From the NCBI GenBank assembly GCA_903927685.1, contig CAIYOB010001597.1, positions 1-7,117 of the forward strand: DNA of 7,117 nt. Reading direction: 5' to 3'. The notes beneath the pieces are model-generated. The model was not told the origin of the DNA. It ran no database searches and saw only the letters and a list, made by a program, of their open reading frames with translations. The position numbers and the translations under genes were made by a program. This document shows positions 6,816 to 7,117 of this stretch, one piece after another (positions within the stretch are counted from its first letter, which is position 1; each line of letters opens with the position of its first letter). The stretch comes from an uncultured Planctomycetaceae bacterium (GTDB lineage Bacteria > Planctomycetota > Planctomycetia > Pirellulales > Pirellulaceae).

Positions 6816-7117
6816 TCACGGGGAAATCCCGGCCGCTGCCCGCGCGTCGGCCAGGATCCTTGCCACGGCCTCGGGGAATGCGATTCGAGCCTGCTGCAGG
6901 GCGGCCGCGAATCCAGCATCCGGCGACAGGCATGGATTGGTGTTCACCTCGAGGATCCACGGTTGACCCGCTGCATCGACGCGGTAGTCCACCCGCGTGT
7001 ATCCGCGCACCCCGAACAATTCCCAGCAGGCCGCGGATAACTGGGCCAACCGGCTCAACAGCGGGCCATCCTCCGGCGGAAAATCGAACCGCCGTGGTGT
7101 GTTTTGGAACTCGAACG
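6816..7117 (-). CDS. D-Ala-D-Ala-ligase-like ATP-grasp protein, C-terminal part (5' end outside window)
   Basis: On the - strand the frame is open from the right edge (first whole codon 7115-7113) to a TGA at 6818-6816, giving 99 residues. The segment RGYTRVDYRVDAAG, then PWILEVNTNPCLSPDAGF, matches the end of the ATP-grasp domain of the D-alanine-D-alanine ligase group (COG1181 type). The aspartate of RVDY (codon 6987-6989) and the E and N of LEVN (codons 6948-6950 and 6942-6944) are the expected Mg2+-binding residues, so the visible part of the active site is intact. The NTNPCLSPDAGF form is common in ligase-like paralogues whose substrate is not established, so true D-Ala-D-Ala ligase (cell-wall synthesis) cannot be claimed without the N-terminal half. 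It converges with addA and belongs to a separate transcription unit reading in from the right. Confidence 0.85.
   Translation of the reverse strand, partial: FEFQNTPRRFDFPPEDGPLLSRLAQLSAACWELFGVRGYTRVDYRVDAAGQPWILEVNTNPCLSPDAGFAAALQQARIAFPEAVARILADARAAAGISP

Noticed and set aside
6690..7040. + strand open frame of 116 codons downstream of addA
   Set aside because: It overlaps the end of addA and runs antisense to the ATP-grasp gene, whose LEVNTNP motif is unmistakable on the - strand.

Overview
This is a GC-rich, densely coding bacterial window. It carries one coherent gene group on the + strand and the tail of an unrelated gene on the - strand. The organism cannot be fixed from this sequence alone. 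The style of the AddB-like and ATP-grasp proteins, the strong G/C bias at third codon positions and the short gaps between genes fit a planctomycete (Pirellulales-like) chromosome, but this is an impression and not a demonstrated placement.

Layout: (1) bases 1-173 are the C-terminal end of an unidentified protein. (2) Bases 200-661 encode a small all-alpha nucleotide pyrophosphohydrolase of the MazG / PRA-PH superfamily. (3) Bases 696-3467 encode an AddB/RexB-type subunit: a helicase-like scaffold that has lost its ATP-binding motif, followed by a PD-(D/E)XK nuclease domain. (4) Bases 3464-6724 encode the AddA partner: a UvrD/RecB-type superfamily 1 helicase with all its core motifs and a second PD-(D/E)XK nuclease domain. 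(5) A 91-base spacer follows, with no convincing terminator. (6) Bases 6816-7117, on the - strand, are the C-terminal end of a D-Ala-D-Ala-ligase-like ATP-grasp protein.

The central pair is a complete addB-addA module for double-strand-break end processing, the functional counterpart of RecBCD. The two genes overlap by the four bases ATGA, and the ribosome binding site of addA lies inside the last codons of addB, so their translation is probably coupled. The pyrophosphohydrolase sits 34 bases upstream on the same strand and may be co-transcribed. It could act on non-canonical or excess nucleotides, but no functional link to AddAB is shown by the sequence.

I see no tRNA, rRNA, CRISPR array, insertion sequence or attachment site. 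No undescribed system is evident. The points most worth a second look are the missing iron-sulphur cysteine set in AddB, the short RecB-like N terminus of AddA, and the neighbouring pyrophosphohydrolase.
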